Origin: Flavobacterium sp. LC2016-13
Lineage (GTDB): Bacteria; Bacteroidota; Bacteroidia; Flavobacteriales; Flavobacteriaceae
Assembly: GCF_009707955.1 (NCBI RefSeq)
Contig: NZ_WMDQ01000010.1
Location: 1-64,000 of the forward strand
Length of the DNA: 64,000 bases
Direction: 5' to 3'
The translations under genes and the position numbers were made by a program. Of this stretch, positions 51,721 to 61,099 are shown in pieces. Numbering within the stretch: the first letter of the stretch is position 1; each line of letters starts with the position of its first letter. Under the pieces are notes generated by a model. The model ran no database searches and was not told the DNA's origin. It was given only the letters and a program-made list of their open reading frames with translations.

Positions 51721-52983
51721 TTATTTTGTGTTAGGTGTAAAAATAGATTCTACGATTTTCTTCTTGATAGTTTCTTTTTCTTTTGCTACAATAAAAACCA
51801 AACGATAAGCCAAAAGAAAACCTATAAAACCTAAACAGGTTAAAAATACCCAATTGGCTTTATATCCATAATCCGTTATAATAGTCATACCTGTTTTTGT
51901 GCTTAAAATATGAGCAACACTATAACTCATTGTAAAAGCCGCCATAAATTTCCCTTCTTGTTTTTTAAGAGATCTGTTTTTTACAAATGAATTAGCAAAG
52001 GGAAAAGTAAACATAATTCCGATAGTCATAAAAATCATCATTACTATAAGTGCCAAAATGCTGTGTTCTATTAGCAAAAACAAGTAACTCACCGCCATAG
52101 ATAGTACTCCATACGAAACGATTAAAAGTCTGTTTATGTTTTTAGATTCGACATAACTCACAATTGAAAGTTCAAAAAGCAATATTATTACACCATTCAA
52201 AGCCAAAAACAAACCGCTTTCTACACTTGTAAAATTGAAAACTTCCTTGTAATAAAGAGAAAGAGTTGTAAACATTTGAAAAAATAAAATACCCGTAATC
52301 AAGGTAATTACTAAGTGAAGTAAAAAAGGTTTATCCTGCAAAATCGAATTACCTTCTTTTAAGTATTTGAAGGTATTTAGTTTAAAAGGCAATTTTTTTT
52401 CTTTTACATAAATGACGAATAACAAAATGCTTAAAATACAAGTTAAGCCATCAATATAAAATAAAAACGTGTAATCTAAAATGGTAATAATGATTCCGCC
52501 AATCAACGGGCCAAACATAAAACCAAGATTTACCGAAGATCGAATTAATGATAAAGCTTTTGTTCTTTCGTTTCTGCCGGCATAACTATCTAATGAAACC
52601 AACATTGCTGGTCGGTACATGTCTGAAACAGTAGTTAATAATAATACTCCCAGGCAAAAACTGTAAAAAGTTGTTAGAAACTGAAGCATAATAAATATAA
52701 GTCCGCTTGTGAATAAGCTAAAAACCATGACTTTATAAAACCCAAATTTATCAGATAATTTTCCGCTAATCCAGGTTCCGATAAAAGAACCTAAACCAAA
52801 AAATACCATAACCCATCCGATCTGGCTGTAGGTAAAATGAAGTTGTTCCATCATATATTTAGAAAGAAACGGTACAACCATGGCGCCCAATCTGTTAATA
52901 AAAGTTGTAATCGCTAAAACCTTAACCTCTACAGAAAACTGATTGAAATTTTTTAAATAATTTTTAAGTAATGTTGTAATCAT
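51721..52983 (-). CDS. MFS transporter (MDR-type DHA1)
   Basis: The 420-residue inner-membrane protein has about 12 helices. Motif A appears as GTWISGKLSDKFGFYKVMVFSL, and LSLIRSSVNLGFMFGPLIGGIIITI resembles the motif-C region of antiporters. The closest type is the MdtH/YfmO-like drug/H+ antiporter group, but no substrate can be named. A single minus-strand gene with the GNAT gene 73 nt upstream in the same direction; they may be co-transcribed. Confidence 0.9.
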   Translation of the reverse strand: MITTLLKNYLKNFNQFSVEVKVLAITTFINRLGAMVVPFLSKYMMEQLHFTYSQIGWVMVFFGLGSFIGTWISGKLSDKFGFYKVMVFSLFTSGLIFIMLQFLTTFYSFCLGVLLLTTVSDMYRPAMLVSLDSYAGRNERTKALSLIRSSVNLGFMFGPLIGGIIITILDYTFLFYIDGLTCILSILLFVIYVKEKKLPFKLNTFKYLKEGNSILQDKPFLLHLVITLITGILFFQMFTTLSLYYKEVFNFTSVESGLFLALNGVIILLFELSIVSYVESKNINRLLIVSYGVLSMAVSYLFLLIEHSILALIVMMIFMTIGIMFTFPFANSFVKNRSLKKQEGKFMAAFTMSYSVAHILSTKTGMTIITDYGYKANWVFLTCLGFIGFLLAYRLVFIVAKEKETIKKKIVESIFTPNTK

Positions 52984-53056
52984 ATAATATAGATTTGGAG
53001 TAAAAAGTAATAATAGATTTTATATTCAGGTTCTGCACTTCAAAGAACCTTTTTTA

Positions 53057-53530
53057 TTATTCATACGATAATTTCATTTCGTAATAGTAATAGTTAGAGA
53101 TAAAATTTTTCCGGACAAAACCAAAACTTTCATAAAGCTGATGCGCGGCATAATTTTCAGTATCCGTATTTAAAGAAATATGATCGACTTTTGTTTTTTT
53201 AGCAAAATCAATACATTTCATTATAATTTCTTTACCAATATATTTTCGTCTAAAATCTGGCTTGACGTATAAATATGAAATATGCCAATTGTATTTTATT
53301 TTAGATAAAGGGTTTACTTTATAATAAAGCAAAATAAATGCTACAGGAATGTTATCTTCTTTTTTGACAAAAACTTTAGCTTTATTTCGGTCCAGTTTGT
53401 GTTTTATAAACAGCACAGCATTTTCTAGATTCAGTAGCTTTTCATCTATTAATTTTGACTCGTAAATTATCTCTTTTACTGAGTCGAAATCGGTAGAATT
53501 TATTTCTGAAATTGTATGCAAATTCTTCAT
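53057..53530 (-). CDS. GNAT-family N-acetyltransferase
   Basis: The 157-residue protein has the GNAT fold: IPVAFILLYYKVNP (strand 3), WHISYLYVKPDFRRKYIGKEIIMKCIDFAKK (motif A, with R-R-K-Y-I-G-K for acetyl-CoA) and ISLNTDTENYAAHQLYESFGFVRKNF (motif B). The acceptor substrate is unknown. It is upstream of the MFS gene in the same direction, suggesting linked resistance or detoxification, which is only context. Confidence 0.92.
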   Translation of the reverse strand: MKNLHTISEINSTDFDSVKEIIYESKLIDEKLLNLENAVLFIKHKLDRNKAKVFVKKEDNIPVAFILLYYKVNPLSKIKYNWHISYLYVKPDFRRKYIGKEIIMKCIDFAKKTKVDHISLNTDTENYAAHQLYESFGFVRKNFISNYYYYEMKLSYE

Positions 53531-54118
53531 AAGAAAAGTTTAAGAAAAATCTACAAAAACCCTTAATTTACAAGTAGTTATTCGGTAATTTATTCTATGT
53601 TTTTTACGCTGTAAATTTAATTTTTTTTAATGAAAAAACCATTGTTTTTTTAACATAAATTCGAATGCTTTTTTAGCAGATTTGCATGTTTTTTTGTTCT
53701 TGTTTTTTTGCAAATTTCAGCCCTCTGATTTAATGTTTTTAAATCAGTTTTAATGTGTTAAAAATTAAATTTTAGAGGATTTTTTCTGTTGAAAAACTAA
53801 GTTGCTTTGTCAGAAATTTTTAAGAAATCAGATCTGTTTTTTCGTAAATGAAATCTTTTTTTGAAAGCCTTTTATGTATAAAATTTTAAAATTATGAAGG
53901 CCTAAAATCTTTAAAAAATGAAATTTATTCATTTTAGGAAAGATTTTTTTTAAGATTTTAGAAGGTAAATTCTTAAAAAAAAGCAAATAAAAAGCCCTAA
54001 ATAAATGAATAATTAGAGCTGTTTTGTTTGAAAAATGTACATAATTATTCAAATTATGTACTGTTATTTTTATCGTTTTTAACGCGATTTTGATTTTATA
54101 TATTAATCTTTTATAGCT
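53531..54118. other. 588-bp AT-rich intergenic region
   Basis: No credible gene is seen; a 74-codon frame at 53828-54052 on the minus strand lacks any family pattern and follows base composition. Several overlapping short inverted repeats (AAATGAA/TTCATTT near 53917-53936 and CCTAAAAT/ATTTTAGG around it) are present. I see no clear RNA gene. Confidence 0.55.
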
Positions 54119-55357
54119 TTAATTTTTAGAATTTTCAATTATTGGAATATAGATATTAAATGTAACGCCACTGTTTAAGCTTCCGTTAGCAACAATAATT
54201 CCATTATGGTTATCAACAATCTTCTTTACAATAGCAAGGCCAATTCCTGTTCCTGAATACTGCTCAAGATGATGTAGTCTTTGAAATATAATAAAAACAA
54301 TCTCGTTGTATTGGGCATCAAAACCTATTCCGTTATCTTTAAAACTAAAATTCCAATAATTACAAACCTGCGGACTATTGGGTAGATTAAGCAACCTGAA
54401 CTCATTATGTTTAAGAATAGTAGATTCTATGGTAATATCAATCGCAACGCCGGGAATCGAGAACTTTAATGAGTTACTGATCAAGTTATAAATAAGTTGA
54501 CGAAACTGAAATGGTATTATATTTACAGGAACTAATTCGTTTATTTTAAAAAATGCCTTTTTTTGATCAATCGTATCCAAAAGTTCAGCTCTAACATCTT
54601 CAATAATATCCCGCAAATTACTCATTTCATAAGGATGATCTGCAATACTAACCCTCGAAAAATCTAACAAATCTTCAATAAGCTGCCTCATTCTTGTCGC
54701 GGCAACATGTATGCGTTCCAAATTATTTTTTCCGGCTGTACTCATGGTTTTCAGCTCTTTATCCATGATAATAGAAATGAAAGTCTGAATTTTTCGAAGA
54801 GGTTCCTGAAGATCATGACTAGAGATAAAATTAAATGCAAGCAATTCTTTATTTACATTCATTAATTCAATTGCTCTTTTTTCCTTTTCAGCATTTTGAA
54901 ACTCTAATTCCTTATTGGCTAATAAGAGTGCGGCAGTTTGTGTTTTTAGTTTTTTAATAAGGTCTTCCTTCTCAATTAATTCCTGAGCTTCTTTTAGTGC
55001 GCGGTCTATTTTTTGAAATAAAGATGAAATATTGTTTTTAGACACATAATCAGTTACACCTTCTTTTATAAGCATTACAGCATTTTCCTCCCCAATTGTA
55101 CCTGAAATTATTATAAACGGTATATTGAGTTTTTTAATTTTGACTATTTTAAATGCAGAAAAAGCATCAAAGGATGGCAATGAATAGTCTGATAAAATAA
55201 TGTCCGGAAAAAAAGTATCAATAGATTCTTCGAACACTTTTCTTGATTCAACTATTTTAGACATAAAAGACAATCCTGATTTGATCAAATGCCTGACTAT
55301 TAAGTCCGCATCTGCAGTGTTGTCTTCTAATATCAATATTCTAATATCTTTTTTCAT
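54119..55357 (-). CDS. Receiver-histidine kinase protein
   Basis: The 412-residue protein has an N-terminal receiver domain (ILILEDNTADADLIVRHL; phosphoacceptor Asp57 in IILSDYSLPSF) followed by a coiled coil and a histidine kinase. The H-box is ISSHDLQEPLRKIQ with His181, then the N-box NLISNSLKFSIP and the G-box KDNGIGFDAQ and GTGIGLAIVKKI. The EKEKRAIELMNVNKELL linker resembles the repeat of the PAS kinase nearby. Start at 55357 is preferred; an ATG at 55372 would add five residues. It is the third gene of a minus-strand two-component set. Confidence 0.92.
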   Translation of the reverse strand: MKKDIRILILEDNTADADLIVRHLIKSGLSFMSKIVESRKVFEESIDTFFPDIILSDYSLPSFDAFSAFKIVKIKKLNIPFIIISGTIGEENAVMLIKEGVTDYVSKNNISSLFQKIDRALKEAQELIEKEDLIKKLKTQTAALLLANKELEFQNAEKEKRAIELMNVNKELLAFNFISSHDLQEPLRKIQTFISIIMDKELKTMSTAGKNNLERIHVAATRMRQLIEDLLDFSRVSIADHPYEMSNLRDIIEDVRAELLDTIDQKKAFFKINELVPVNIIPFQFRQLIYNLISNSLKFSIPGVAIDITIESTILKHNEFRLLNLPNSPQVCNYWNFSFKDNGIGFDAQYNEIVFIIFQRLHHLEQYSGTGIGLAIVKKIVDNHNGIIVANGSLNSGVTFNIYIPIIENSKN

Positions 55358-55406
55358 TTGATATGGAATCATAGTTTTGAATGAAAGTAATTCTATTATT
55401 TAAGTT

Positions 55407-55847
55407 TTATTTTGCAGGCTGACTCAATATCATCCAGTACATTCCTATTTCTTTAATGGAATTAAAAAAATTATTACTGTCTACAGGTTTTACAATATAA
55501 CTGTTAGCTCCAAGACTGTAGCATTTTTCTATATCAGGATCTTCTTGCGAAGAGGTCAGGATAACCACCGGAATCGATTTAAGCGCAGCATCACTTTTTA
55601 CCTTTTCAAGTACTTGTATTCCCGACATTTTTGGCATTTTTAAATCTAAAAGAAATAGTTTAGGTTGTGATTTTGGATTTCTCTCTGAATATATTCCCCT
55701 GCAGTATATAAAATCAAGCGCTTCAGCACCGTCTTTTACATGTAAGAGTTTGTTTGTAAAACCGCTTTTATTAAGTGCACGAATAGTTAGCATTGCATCT
55801 TCCATGCTATCTTCTGCAAATAAAATTTCGATATCGTCGTAGTTCAT
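55407..55847 (-). CDS. Single-domain response regulator (Rcp1-like)
   Basis: The 146-residue protein is a lone receiver: ILFAEDSMEDAMLTIRALNKSGF, phosphoacceptor Asp68 in LFLLDLKMPKMSG, Thr in VILTSSQEDPDIEKCY and Lys in SYIVKPVDSNNFF. It matches the Rcp1-type CheY-like proteins that partner PAS or phytochrome-type kinases. It lies 4 nt after the PAS kinase gene and 34 nt before the receiver-kinase gene, so it should shuttle phosphate between them. No output domain is present. Confidence 0.95.
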   Translation of the reverse strand: MNYDDIEILFAEDSMEDAMLTIRALNKSGFTNKLLHVKDGAEALDFIYCRGIYSERNPKSQPKLFLLDLKMPKMSGIQVLEKVKSDAALKSIPVVILTSSQEDPDIEKCYSLGANSYIVKPVDSNNFFNSIKEIGMYWMILSQPAK

Positions 55848-55851
55848 TTTT

Positions 55852-57579
55852 TTATTTTTTAAGTTTAATATTCGGCAGGCTAAAGTAAAAGTTGGCGCCT
55901 GCCTCTAATTTTGATTCTGCCCACACCGTTCCATAGTGGCGATTGACTATTTTATGAACTATAGCCAATCCAATGCCAGTTCCCGAAAATTCTTCCTGTG
56001 AATGCAAACGTTGGAAAACACCAAATAATTTATCGTAATATTCCATGTCGAATCCTGCGCCCCAGTCTTTTACGCTATATATGACTTCATCTTTTTTAGA
56101 AGTTGAGGTGATCTTAATTCTGGTTTCCGGTTTGTGTTTTGAATACTTGATTGCATTAGAAATCAGATTTATCCAAACTTGTTTAATAAGCGACGGATCT
56201 CCGTATGCCTGATCAAGTTCGTCAATTTCAAATATTGGCGTATTCTCGCCTTTTTCAATGGTTATTTCGCTGATGACTCCATTTAATAAAGTTGTCATAT
56301 CTATATTTGTCGAAGAAACTTCTTTACGTCCTAATTTGCTAAAAGAGAGTAAATCGTCAATCAACATTCCCATTTTTTTAGAATTATTGATGATAGCCTG
56401 AAGCACTTTTTTTCCATCTTCATCAATAGAATCAGTATGATCTTCAGTTAAAATTTGTGTATAACCATTGATCGCTCGTATTGGAGCGCGTAAATCATGA
56501 GAAACAGAGTAAGAAAATGATTCAAGTTCTTCCTGAGCTTTTTTTAGTTCACTATTTGCCAGTGTTAGTTCATGAGCTCGTTTTTCCTGATAAGCGAGTT
56601 CGAAATTTTTCACTTTTAATTCTGCCGCCCGTTTTTCTTTCTCAACTTTTCTTTTTTCTTTCAGAATATTTTCAGAGGCTAATTTTTTATTGGCAATAAT
56701 CAATTCAGCAGCGCGTTTTTCTTTTTCCCTACTCTGAATGGCAAGTTCTTTATTGGCTATAATGAGTTCTTTTGCCCGTTTTTCTTTTTGCTCATTCTGA
56801 AATTTCAATTCCTTATTAGCGATAATCAATTCAGCAGCCCGTTTTTCTTTTTCGATATTCTGAAAAGCAAGTTCTTTATTGGCAATAATCAATTCAGATG
56901 CCCTTTTTTCTTTTTGTTCATTCTGAAATTTCAATTCCTTATTGGCAATAATCAATTCAGCAGCTCGTTTTTCTTTTTCTTGTGCCTGAACCGCCAACTG
57001 CAAAAATTGTGTTTTTGCAAGCGTAATATCTGTGGCAATTTTTAAAATCTTGTACGGTTTGCCCATTGCATCAAAAATGAGATTATAACTGCCAAAAAAC
57101 CATATCAATGTACCATTTTTAGCGACCCTTATAAATTCATCTTTTTGATAAATTCCTTTTTTTAAGCTGTTCCAGAATAATTGATAAGCATTTGATTTTG
57201 AATACGCAGGATCAACCAAAAGACTATGATGTTTTCCAATCAAATCTATTTCGCTGTACCCCATGATTTCGAGAAAGTTTTTATTGGCACTTAAAATAGT
57301 ACCTTCCAGATCGAATTCTATAGATGCATTAGTAGTATCAACAGCGTTAATGTGATTGTTTAACTCTTGCTCTTTGGCATAAAGTTGTTGTTTGAGATTT
57401 TGGATTTCAGCTTCCTGTTTTTCCTTATTTTGAAATAGGACTGCCTTGCCGTCATTTTGAATCAACAGTTTTTTTTCGGGACTAACTAATTCGGTATTTT
57501 TTGAAGCTTTTTCCTTTTGAAGGATTTCTTTTTGGGAAAGGATTATTTCCTTATCACCATTTTTTTTTCTGATGCTCAT
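55852..57579 (-). CDS. PAS-domain sensor histidine kinase with 21-residue coiled-coil repeats
   Basis: The 575-residue cytoplasmic protein has a helical N-terminal leader, a PAS domain (about 78-190: SIEFDLEGTILSANKNFLEIMGYSEIDLIGKHH), a tandem coiled coil (about 202-345) and a histidine kinase. The repeat is KEKRAxELIIANKELxFQNxx, near 21 residues, present about six times (DNA 56545-56976). The kinase has the H-box FSYSVSHDLRAPIRAI with His361, the N-box NLISNAIKYSKH and the G-boxes KDWGAGFDM and GTGIGLAIVHKI. It is the first gene of the cluster. No membrane segment is seen, so the signal is likely cytoplasmic. Confidence 0.93.
   Translation of the reverse strand: MSIRKKNGDKEIILSQKEILQKEKASKNTELVSPEKKLLIQNDGKAVLFQNKEKQEAEIQNLKQQLYAKEQELNNHINAVDTTNASIEFDLEGTILSANKNFLEIMGYSEIDLIGKHHSLLVDPAYSKSNAYQLFWNSLKKGIYQKDEFIRVAKNGTLIWFFGSYNLIFDAMGKPYKILKIATDITLAKTQFLQLAVQAQEKEKRAAELIIANKELKFQNEQKEKRASELIIANKELAFQNIEKEKRAAELIIANKELKFQNEQKEKRAKELIIANKELAIQSREKEKRAAELIIANKKLASENILKEKRKVEKEKRAAELKVKNFELAYQEKRAHELTLANSELKKAQEELESFSYSVSHDLRAPIRAINGYTQILTEDHTDSIDEDGKKVLQAIINNSKKMGMLIDDLLSFSKLGRKEVSSTNIDMTTLLNGVISEITIEKGENTPIFEIDELDQAYGDPSLIKQVWINLISNAIKYSKHKPETRIKITSTSKKDEVIYSVKDWGAGFDMEYYDKLFGVFQRLHSQEEFSGTGIGLAIVHKIVNRHYGTVWAESKLEAGANFYFSLPNIKLKK
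56545..56976. repeat. 63-bp tandem repeats inside the PAS kinase gene
   Basis: About six imperfect 63-bp units encode the KEKRAxELIIANKEL coiled-coil repeat. Near identity between units makes unit gain or loss by slippage likely. Confidence 0.85.
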
Positions 57580-57815
57580 ATAAAGCGAAGTTGTATTTGA
57601 AAAAAATAATGGCAGTAATTTGCTGGAAAAGCACCTATATTTTAATAATTATTAGAACGTATACCTTAAATTAGGGATAAAGTAATTTTGATACTAAACG
57701 AATGTAGGTAAATTAAATGGTTAAACCGCTAATTGTCTTGGCAATATATCAATAACACATGTTATTGTAATGTTAAAATAAGTCAGATGTTATTAAACAG
57801 TGACAGATCATGAGA

Positions 57816-58073
57816 TTACTTCTTCTCTTCTAAATTATCAACAGCAGAAATCTGGTCAAGTATATTGGTTTGGTTCGGAGAAATGTAGTTTTTTACTTCG
57901 CTCGGAATTTCTTTCTTAAAAAGAATATCTAATGCATTATATAGTCTTAGCAAAACCTCTTTGTCTTCTTTTTCAATTTCTAGAGCAGTATTAAAATTAA
58001 AAACATAATTATTAGAATTGCGTACTTCTACTTTTATGGTTTTTGAGGTAATTTTAAATTTGACGATATCCAT
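57816..58073 (-). CDS. 85-residue protein, copy 1 of a duplicated family
   Basis: The protein starts MDIVKFKITSKTIKVEVRN and ends AVDNLEEKK. The N-terminal half is strand-rich with Tyr and Phe, the C-terminal half helical and charged. It differs from the copy at 60198-60455 at only 6 of 85 positions by my reading, so the duplication is recent. No known family is recognised. The two copies flank the DUF763 and XRE genes. A 3' remnant of a third copy is at 59510-59566. Confidence 0.75.
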   Translation of the reverse strand: MDIVKFKITSKTIKVEVRNSNNYVFNFNTALEIEKEDKEVLLRLYNALDILFKKEIPSEVKNYISPNQTNILDQISAVDNLEEKK

Positions 58074-58204
58074 ATTGATCTAATTCTATTTTGCAAAAGT
58101 GCTAATTTAACAGCAGTTTATCGTCGTTGTTTGCGTGTTTTTTTAATGGTCAAATAAAATATTATTCTTCCATAATCAAGATTGATAAAATTATCTTGTA
58201 AACA

Positions 58205-59425
58205 TTAAAATAATTCCAGTTGATTATTTGGATTTGCAGGTTTGTTTTTGGGAGGCTTAGCATTTCCAAAAATAGTTCTTCCGCCATATAGATACGATTC
58301 ATCCCGTTCTTTTTGAATCAGTGCATCAAAGTTATCATTCGGAGTAAAGCTTTCTTCTGCTTTTCTTGAAATTTCAGATAATTTACGAATTGCTTCTATT
58401 TTATCACTATTACCAATTTTTGCACGATTAATTGCTCTTTGCAAAGTGTCAATCGTTTCATCGTAGATTTTTATCGGAACAGGAAACGGATGTCCGTCTT
58501 TTCCACCATGTGCAAATGAGAAACGTGCAGGATCTTCAAATCGGGTAGGAGTGCCGTAAATGATTTCACTAACCAAAGCTAATGATTGTAATGCTCTTGG
58601 TCCCATTCCTTTTAAAAGCAATAATTCCTCAAAATCTTCCGGTTTATTTTCATGAGTTGCCCAAAGCATTGCGCCAAGTCTTTTCATGTTAACATCTTCC
58701 ATTCTCACATCGTGGTGCGCCGGCATAGCAAGATACTGCATCTCCTTCATGATTTTTGTTGGAGATTCTTTCGATAATTCTAAAATACCGTCTCTGGATT
58801 TTTCGGCTGTCTGAGCCGTAAGATTTAAAATAGTACCTTGATTTTCGCCATAAATAAAAGTATGAGGTTCATTTATAAAAGATTTTAAATCTTGCGAATG
58901 CCAATGATATCTTCTTGCGGTTTTAGAGTTTGGGTTCATTCCTTGCTGAATAACGGCCCATTGTCCTTTATTATCAACAATGAAATTATGTTGGTATAGT
59001 TGAAATCCGTCCTGAATAGCTGTATTATCAACTTTAGCGGTAAGTCTGCTGCAATTTGCAAGATTGTTGCCGTCAAGACCTGTTTTTTCGCCCACAAACA
59101 GAAGCTCTTGTGGCGTTAACATCGAATGTTTGCCTTTTCCTCCGCAAATATATATTCCGAGTTCTTTTGAATGTGGATTTACTGATTTTTTTAATGCTCC
59201 AAGTACAGAAGTTGTAATTCCGGAAGAATGCCAATCCATTCCCATAACAGCACCAAAACTTTGAAACCAAAACGGATTACTTAGTTTACTGATTACTTCG
59301 GAAGTAGAAAATTCAAGGGCAATCGTTTCTACAATTGCAAAACCAAGTTTAGACATTCGGTCAGCAAGCCATAATGGAACATGTCCATAATGTAATGGAA
59401 GATCTGCCGTACCGGAACGTTTCAT
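58205..59425 (-). CDS. DUF763 protein with C-terminal beta-clamp-type motif
   Basis: The 406-residue protein starts MKRSGTADLPLHYGHVPLWLADRMSKLGFAIVETIALEF, the signature of DUF763. It continues with DWHSSGITTSVLGALKKSVNPHSKELGIYICGGKGKHSMLTPQEL and a helical DNA-binding-like middle (EDFEELLLLKGMGPRALQSLALVSEIIYG, resembling a helix-hairpin-helix). The last five residues are QLELF, matching the bacterial beta sliding clamp motif QLxLF. DUF763 is largely uncharacterised; a nuclease or repair function is plausible from these features. It lies between the duplicated small genes. Confidence 0.85.
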   Translation of the reverse strand: MKRSGTADLPLHYGHVPLWLADRMSKLGFAIVETIALEFSTSEVISKLSNPFWFQSFGAVMGMDWHSSGITTSVLGALKKSVNPHSKELGIYICGGKGKHSMLTPQELLFVGEKTGLDGNNLANCSRLTAKVDNTAIQDGFQLYQHNFIVDNKGQWAVIQQGMNPNSKTARRYHWHSQDLKSFINEPHTFIYGENQGTILNLTAQTAEKSRDGILELSKESPTKIMKEMQYLAMPAHHDVRMEDVNMKRLGAMLWATHENKPEDFEELLLLKGMGPRALQSLALVSEIIYGTPTRFEDPARFSFAHGGKDGHPFPVPIKIYDETIDTLQRAINRAKIGNSDKIEAIRKLSEISRKAEESFTPNDNFDALIQKERDESYLYGGRTIFGNAKPPKNKPANPNNQLELF

Positions 59426-59509
59426 TTAGAAGAATTTGTATGATACAAAAATAAATAAAATACGCTTAAATGCTGGTGAGATCGAAAAGTTGTTCCAGAT
59501 TATAACTTT

Positions 59510-59566
59510 TTATTTTTCCTTTTCTAAACTATCAACGACAGAAATCTGATTCAATATATTGGTTTG
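59510..59566 (-). pseudogene. 3' remnant of a third copy of the 85-residue gene
   Basis: Reading the minus strand ending in TAA at 59510-59512 gives QTNILNQISVVDSLEKEK, which aligns with the QTNILDQISAVDSLEEEK tail of the two full copies. No start or upstream part is present; it sits just past the stop of the XRE gene. Confidence 0.7.
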
Positions 59567-59572
59567 ATGGAA

Positions 59573-59989
59573 TTATTTTCCGTGTAGTAATTTTTCTAAA
59601 TATTCTATTTTATCTTTTTCAGCTTGCAGCAAACGCTCGTAAAGTTTTTTATTTTCTTCAAAAGATTCTATTAATTTATCCAATGGATTGAAAGTGCAAT
59701 TATTTGCGTTGTTAACCAGTCCATTAGCAGTACTATTGTCATTAAAAGTATTAAAATAACTAATCATACTTTCTTCAGAGAAATTTTTAATTGCTTCTAC
59801 ACTTACACCAAGAGCTTTTGCGACTTCTAAAAGCTTTTCATCATCAATAGTTTCGCTATTTTCCATAGCTGAAATCGCCTGTTGATTGGTTCCTAAGGCT
59901 TGTGCCAAAGCTTCTTGCTTCATGTCTTTCAGTTCACGAATACGGCTAATTTTTCGCCCTATATGATTTTGTTTTGTTACTGTGCTCAT
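59573..59989 (-). CDS. XRE-family helix-turn-helix regulator
   Basis: The 138-residue protein has an XRE domain (about 12-70: KISRIRELKDMKQEALAQALGTNQQAISAMENSETIDDEKLLEVAKALGVS), followed by a spacer rich in Asn and Ser and a C-terminal coiled coil (LIESFEENKKLYERLLQAEKDKIEYLEKLL) that would make it a dimer. The stop of this gene directly precedes the remnant of the 85-residue gene, so it may have been placed there by recombination. No direct target is apparent, and no phage genes surround it. Confidence 0.9.
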   Translation of the reverse strand: MSTVTKQNHIGRKISRIRELKDMKQEALAQALGTNQQAISAMENSETIDDEKLLEVAKALGVSVEAIKNFSEESMISYFNTFNDNSTANGLVNNANNCTFNPLDKLIESFEENKKLYERLLQAEKDKIEYLEKLLHGK

Positions 59990-60197
59990 AAGTTCAAAGA
60001 TATTTAAAATTCTTTAAAATTTTTCTGGTTTGGTAAAACACATTTCTGTAGCTGTAAGATGCATTTTTGTATGTTTTAGTATTGCTAATATATAGCTATT
60101 TTATTACAAAGCATGTTTTTTGTAAAATTGAATATCAGAGAATTTTAATTATATTTTTTCTAAAAGCACCATAAAATCAAATAGTCTTCCCTGATAA

Positions 60198-60455
60198 CTA
60201 TTTTTCTTCTTCTAAACTGTCAACAGCCGAAATCTGATCTAATATATTGGTTTGGTTAGGCGAAATGTAGTTTTTTACTTCGCTGGGAGTTTCTTTCTTA
60301 AAAAGAATATCCAATGCATTATACAATTTTAATAAAACATCTTTGTCTTCTTTTGCAATCTCTAAAGCCGTATTAAAATTAAAAACATAATTATTAGAAT
60401 TGCGCACTTCTACTTTTATAGTTTTTGATGTGATTTTAAATTTGACTATATCCAT
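60198..60455 (-). CDS. 85-residue protein, copy 2 of a duplicated family
   Basis: Identical in length to the copy at 57816-58073 and identical at 79 of 85 positions by my reading (changes at residues 34, 39, 43, 56, 80 and 84). Both copies have GCAAAA-type sequence 15-25 nt upstream of their starts, so the promoter may be duplicated too. Conservation of the frame in both copies argues that each is used. No family is recognised. Confidence 0.75.
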   Translation of the reverse strand: MDIVKFKITSKTIKVEVRNSNNYVFNFNTALEIAKEDKDVLLKLYNALDILFKKETPSEVKNYISPNQTNILDQISAVDSLEEEK

Positions 60456-60872
60456 GTTATTAATAAGTTACTTAGTTTGCAAAATGCTATTTTATAAAGA
60501 AGTTATTGTAGTTATTTTGTGTTTTTTAATACTAATAGAAAGGTATTACTTTTTATGTTAATACTAAAATCAGGTTTAATAGAATTTAATATAAACTTTT
60601 TGCTGGTTGATGGGTGTCATCAGATGATTTTGGAAAATATTTGGTGATAAAATCAATGTAAATGAAAAAAAATCAACCTGATCTAACCGAAAAAAAGTTT
60701 TTTAATAGAAAATAAAGCGATTCAAAAAACCTAAATCCTGTTTAATTATCAATCCATATTATCAGAGACATATTTGCGATTTTTTTAAATTTCCCAATCA
60801 ATTTTCTCAACTCAGCGTAATTCATTTAAATAAAAAACCCTTAATCAATTGATGATTAAGGGTTTATTTTTG
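60456..60872. other. Intergenic region up to tRNA-Met
   Basis: No gene is supported. It ends in the tRNA terminator at 60828-60869. Confidence 0.55.
60828..60869 (-). terminator. Intrinsic terminator downstream of tRNA-Met
   Basis: AAACCCTTAATCA, loop TTG, ATGATTAAGGGTTT region with AAATAAAA and ATTTTT tails on the two sides. Confidence 0.85.
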
Positions 60873-60946
60873 TAGCGAGGACGGGAGTTGAACCCGTGAC
60901 CTCAGGGTTATGAATCCTGCGCTCTAACCAACTGAGCTACCTCGCC
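60873..60946 (-). tRNA. tRNA-Met (anticodon CAT, elongator type)
   Basis: The minus strand folds as GGCGAGG...CCTCGCT (one G-T pair) with D-arm AGCTCAGTTGGTTAGAGC, anticodon loop TTCATAA (CAT) and T-arm GGGTTCAACTCCC. A CAT anticodon could also be a lysidine-modified tRNA-Ile, but the acceptor and D-arm fit elongator Met. CCA is not encoded. Confidence 0.9.
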
Positions 60947-60982
60947 AAGATTGCAGGTGAACCGTGTTCCTCATTGCGGGTG

Positions 60983-61013
60983 CAAATATAAAAATAATAT
61001 TAGAGCTTACAAG
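60983..61013 (-). promoter_or_regulatory. Promoter of tRNA-Met
   Basis: The minus strand reads TATATTTG at 60990-60983 (exact -7 box), 19 nt after a -33 CTTG at 61013-61010. Confidence 0.65.
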
Positions 61014-61099
61014 CATAAAATGAAGAAAAAAAAATATTTTTAAAAACGCATTGTTTTTGGACATATATTCTTATATTTCGAAAAAATTAAAAGTAGCAC

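Noticed and set aside
53828..54052. 74-codon minus-strand frame in an AT-rich gap
   Set aside because: Composition is Phe/Lys/Ile as expected from AT-rich DNA, no family pattern, no promoter box.
56545..56976. Regular repeat array that could be mistaken for a CRISPR
   Set aside because: Units are contiguous, in frame and encode a coiled coil; there are no unique spacers and no cas genes in the window.
59573..59989. Prophage repressor interpretation of the XRE gene
   Set aside because: No integrase, structural or lysis genes surround it.
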